From Alphaproteobacteria bacterium (GTDB lineage Bacteria > Pseudomonadota > Alphaproteobacteria > UBA8366): a stretch of DNA of 7,318 nucleotides. The notes beneath the pieces were generated by a model, which worked only from the letters and a program-made list of their open reading frames with translations, searched no databases and was not told where the DNA came from. This document shows, piece after piece, positions 5,864 through 7,318 of this stretch. A program made the translations under genes and the position numbers. Positions within the stretch are counted from its first letter, which is position 1; the number at the start of each line of letters is the position of its first letter. Location: NCBI GenBank assembly GCA_018665505.1, contig JABJCS010000799.1, positions 1-7,318 on the forward strand. The letters run 5' to 3'.

Positions 5864-7318
5864 ATGGCTAGGATAGCGCACGGCGGCTTCATGCATGAGA
5901 CCAATTGTTTCGTGCCCATGCGGACCGACTACGAATATTACGCCCATGGTGGGGAAAGCCCGCCCTTGGCGCGTGGCGAAGAGATATTCGAACGTCTGAC
6001 AGGAAACAGCTACGGCACATCCGGATTCCTCGACGAGATGCGCGACAAGCATGAATTGGTGCCCCTTATCTGGGGCTCTGGCGGGGCCGGGGGATATGTC
6101 ACCGATGACGCGTTTGAGCGTATCGTCGGCGAGTTGGTGGGCGGATTATCGCAAGCGCTGCCGGTCGATGCGGTCTATCTGGATTTGCACGGCGCCATGT
6201 GCAGCGAAACCTTCGAGGATGCGGAAGGGGAAGTGTTGCGCCGGGTGCGCGCCACCATCGGGCCGGATATCCCGTTGGTGATCAGCCTCGACTACCACGC
6301 CAATGTGACGCCGCAGATCGCGGAACTGACGGATGGGATGGCCATCTATCTGACTTATCCCCATATCGACCGCCAACACACCGGCGGGCGGGCGGCCAAA
6401 GTTCTGCAACGGGTTTTGGAACGCGGACAACCGACGCACCGGGCCTTCCGAAAGGCACCGTTCCTGTTGCCGTTGAATTTTCAATGCACGCTGGTCGATC
6501 CGTCGAAAGCGATTGTCGATGCGACGGTTGCGGGTGAGGGGGGCGATATCTTGAATTTGAGTTATGCCGCCGGATTTCCACCGGCGGACCTATTTTATTG
6601 CGGCCCTTCGGTGATTTGTCACGGTTATGACCAGGACGCCGTGGAAGCCGCCGCCAACCGAATTGAAAAGATGGTCCTCGATAATGAGGAGGCGTTCAGC
6701 GAGCGCCTGTATCAGCCCGATGAGGCGGTCGAGGAAGCCATGCGGCTGGCCGCCGGTGCGAATAAACCGATCATTCTGGCGGATACCCAGGACAATCCGG
6801 GTTGTGGTGGCACTTGCGATACCACGGGTGTGCTGGAAGCCCTGGTGCGCCATGACGCGCAAGGTGTCGCGATGTGTGTGATGAATGATCCCGATGCCGC
6901 GGCCGCCGCTCATGCGGCGGGTGAGGGGGCGGAAATCACGATTGAACTTGGTGGCAAGCATGACATTCCAGGCGATAAACCGTTCAAAGGCACGTTTAAG
7001 GTGACGAAGCTGGCGGACGGGAAATTCACCGCCACCGGCAAATCCATCCCTGGCCGCAAGGTCAATCTTGGCCCGACCGCACTGCTCACTATCGGCGGCG
7101 TCAACGTCTTTACCGCCAGCCGCCGCATGCAGGCCTTCGACCAGGATATCCTTAGGCATGTGGGGTTAGAGCCGAGCCAGCAGAAGATCCTCGCCCTGAA
7201 GAGCACGTGTCATTTCAGGGCGGATTTCGACTATATCGCGGAGAAAACCTTGATCGTCCTGGCGCCGGGCGGTCACATCGTGGATTCGACGAAATATCCG
7301 TTCAAATATCTGCGCCCC
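5864..7318 (+). CDS. M81-family metallohydrolase, MlrC-like (3' truncated)
   Basis: The frame is open for 485 codons to the window edge; family members have about 490-510 residues, so only a few are missing. The family includes MlrC, which cleaves linearised microcystin products, but most members act on unknown substrates and this name should not be taken as the function. The N-terminal domain shows GGFMHETNCF (7-16), YLDLHGAM (105-112), LDYHAN (142-147) and YPHIDRQHTGGR (165-176). Asp143, His145 and His167 are the likely zinc ligands, with the 22-residue His-His spacing expected for the family. The C-terminal domain (about 295-485) has ADTQDNPGCGGTCDTTG (306-322), the DxxDNPGxG family block. 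No signal peptide is seen, so it is probably cytoplasmic. AGGGA (5851-5855) is a good ribosome site for ATG 5864. The upstream MFS carrier suggests a substrate taken up from outside. The gap 5784-5863 shows no other feature. Confidence 0.9.
   Translation, partial: MARIAHGGFMHETNCFVPMRTDYEYYAHGGESPPLARGEEIFERLTGNSYGTSGFLDEMRDKHELVPLIWGSGGAGGYVTDDAFERIVGELVGGLSQALPVDAVYLDLHGAMCSETFEDAEGEVLRRVRATIGPDIPLVISLDYHANVTPQIAELTDGMAIYLTYPHIDRQHTGGRAAKVLQRVLERGQPTHRAFRKAPFLLPLNFQCTLVDPSKAIVDATVAGEGGDILNLSYAAGFPPADLFYCGPSVICHGYDQDAVEAAANRIEKMVLDNEEAFSERLYQPDEAVEEAMRLAAGANKPIILADTQDNPGCGGTCDTTGVLEALVRHDAQGVAMCVMNDPDAAAAAHAAGEGAEITIELGGKHDIPGDKPFKGTFKVTKLADGKFTATGKSIPGRKVNLGPTALLTIGGVNVFTASRRMQAFDQDILRHVGLEPSQQKILALKSTCHFRADFDYIAEKTLIVLAPGGHIVDSTKYPFKYLRP

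Noticed and set aside
6590..7159. Long open frame on the - strand (189 codons)
   Set aside because: It lies wholly antisense to the well-conserved M81 gene, and its translation has the low-complexity, Arg/His/Gly-rich look of a shadow frame in GC-rich DNA.

Overview
The window looks like chromosomal DNA of a Gram-negative proteobacterium, most likely an alphaproteobacterium. This is inferred from the gene types and protein style (a CYTH-CHAD protein, an M81/MlrC-family protein, an MFS carrier of alphaproteobacterial type) and from GC content near 60% in the right two thirds. No rRNA, tRNA or other taxonomic marker is present, so the placement is tentative. All seven genes lie on the + strand. 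The first and last run off the window ends.

Left part (1 to about 2430). A 5'-truncated LicC/PntC-type nucleotidyltransferase is followed by a membrane CDP-alcohol phosphatidyltransferase of the phosphatidylserine-synthase-like branch. Together they look like the last two steps of a lipid headgroup or phosphonate pathway: a phospho-alcohol or phosphonate is activated to a CMP derivative, then transferred to a lipid acceptor. Next comes a small exported alpha/beta hydrolase with a complete-looking catalytic triad and a GTG start. This part is less GC-rich (hand counts of about 46% in the phosphatidyltransferase and 54% in the hydrolase) than what follows.

Middle part (2436 to 4487). A CYTH-CHAD protein (triphosphate tunnel metalloenzyme fused to a polyphosphate-binding CHAD domain) is interrupted by a one-base frameshift in a run of eight T at 3740-3747. 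The remaining 85 codons of the CHAD domain continue without a stop in the +1 frame, so the gene is a recent pseudogene, a recoded or slippage-expressed gene, or carries a homopolymer sequencing error. A stand-alone CheY-like receiver protein follows.

Right part (4536 to 7318). A 12-helix MFS transporter of unknown substrate is followed 80 bases later by an M81-family (MlrC-like) metallohydrolase, intact for 485 codons up to the window edge. They may form a transport-and-hydrolysis pair.

No stretch over 300 bases lacks a gene; the longest gap is 158 bases (2278-2435). I see no mobile element, CRISPR array or RNA gene. The observation most worth checking is the T8 frameshift in the CYTH-CHAD gene; the second is the possible phospholipid or phosphonolipid headgroup module at the left edge, whose meaning depends on genes just outside the window.
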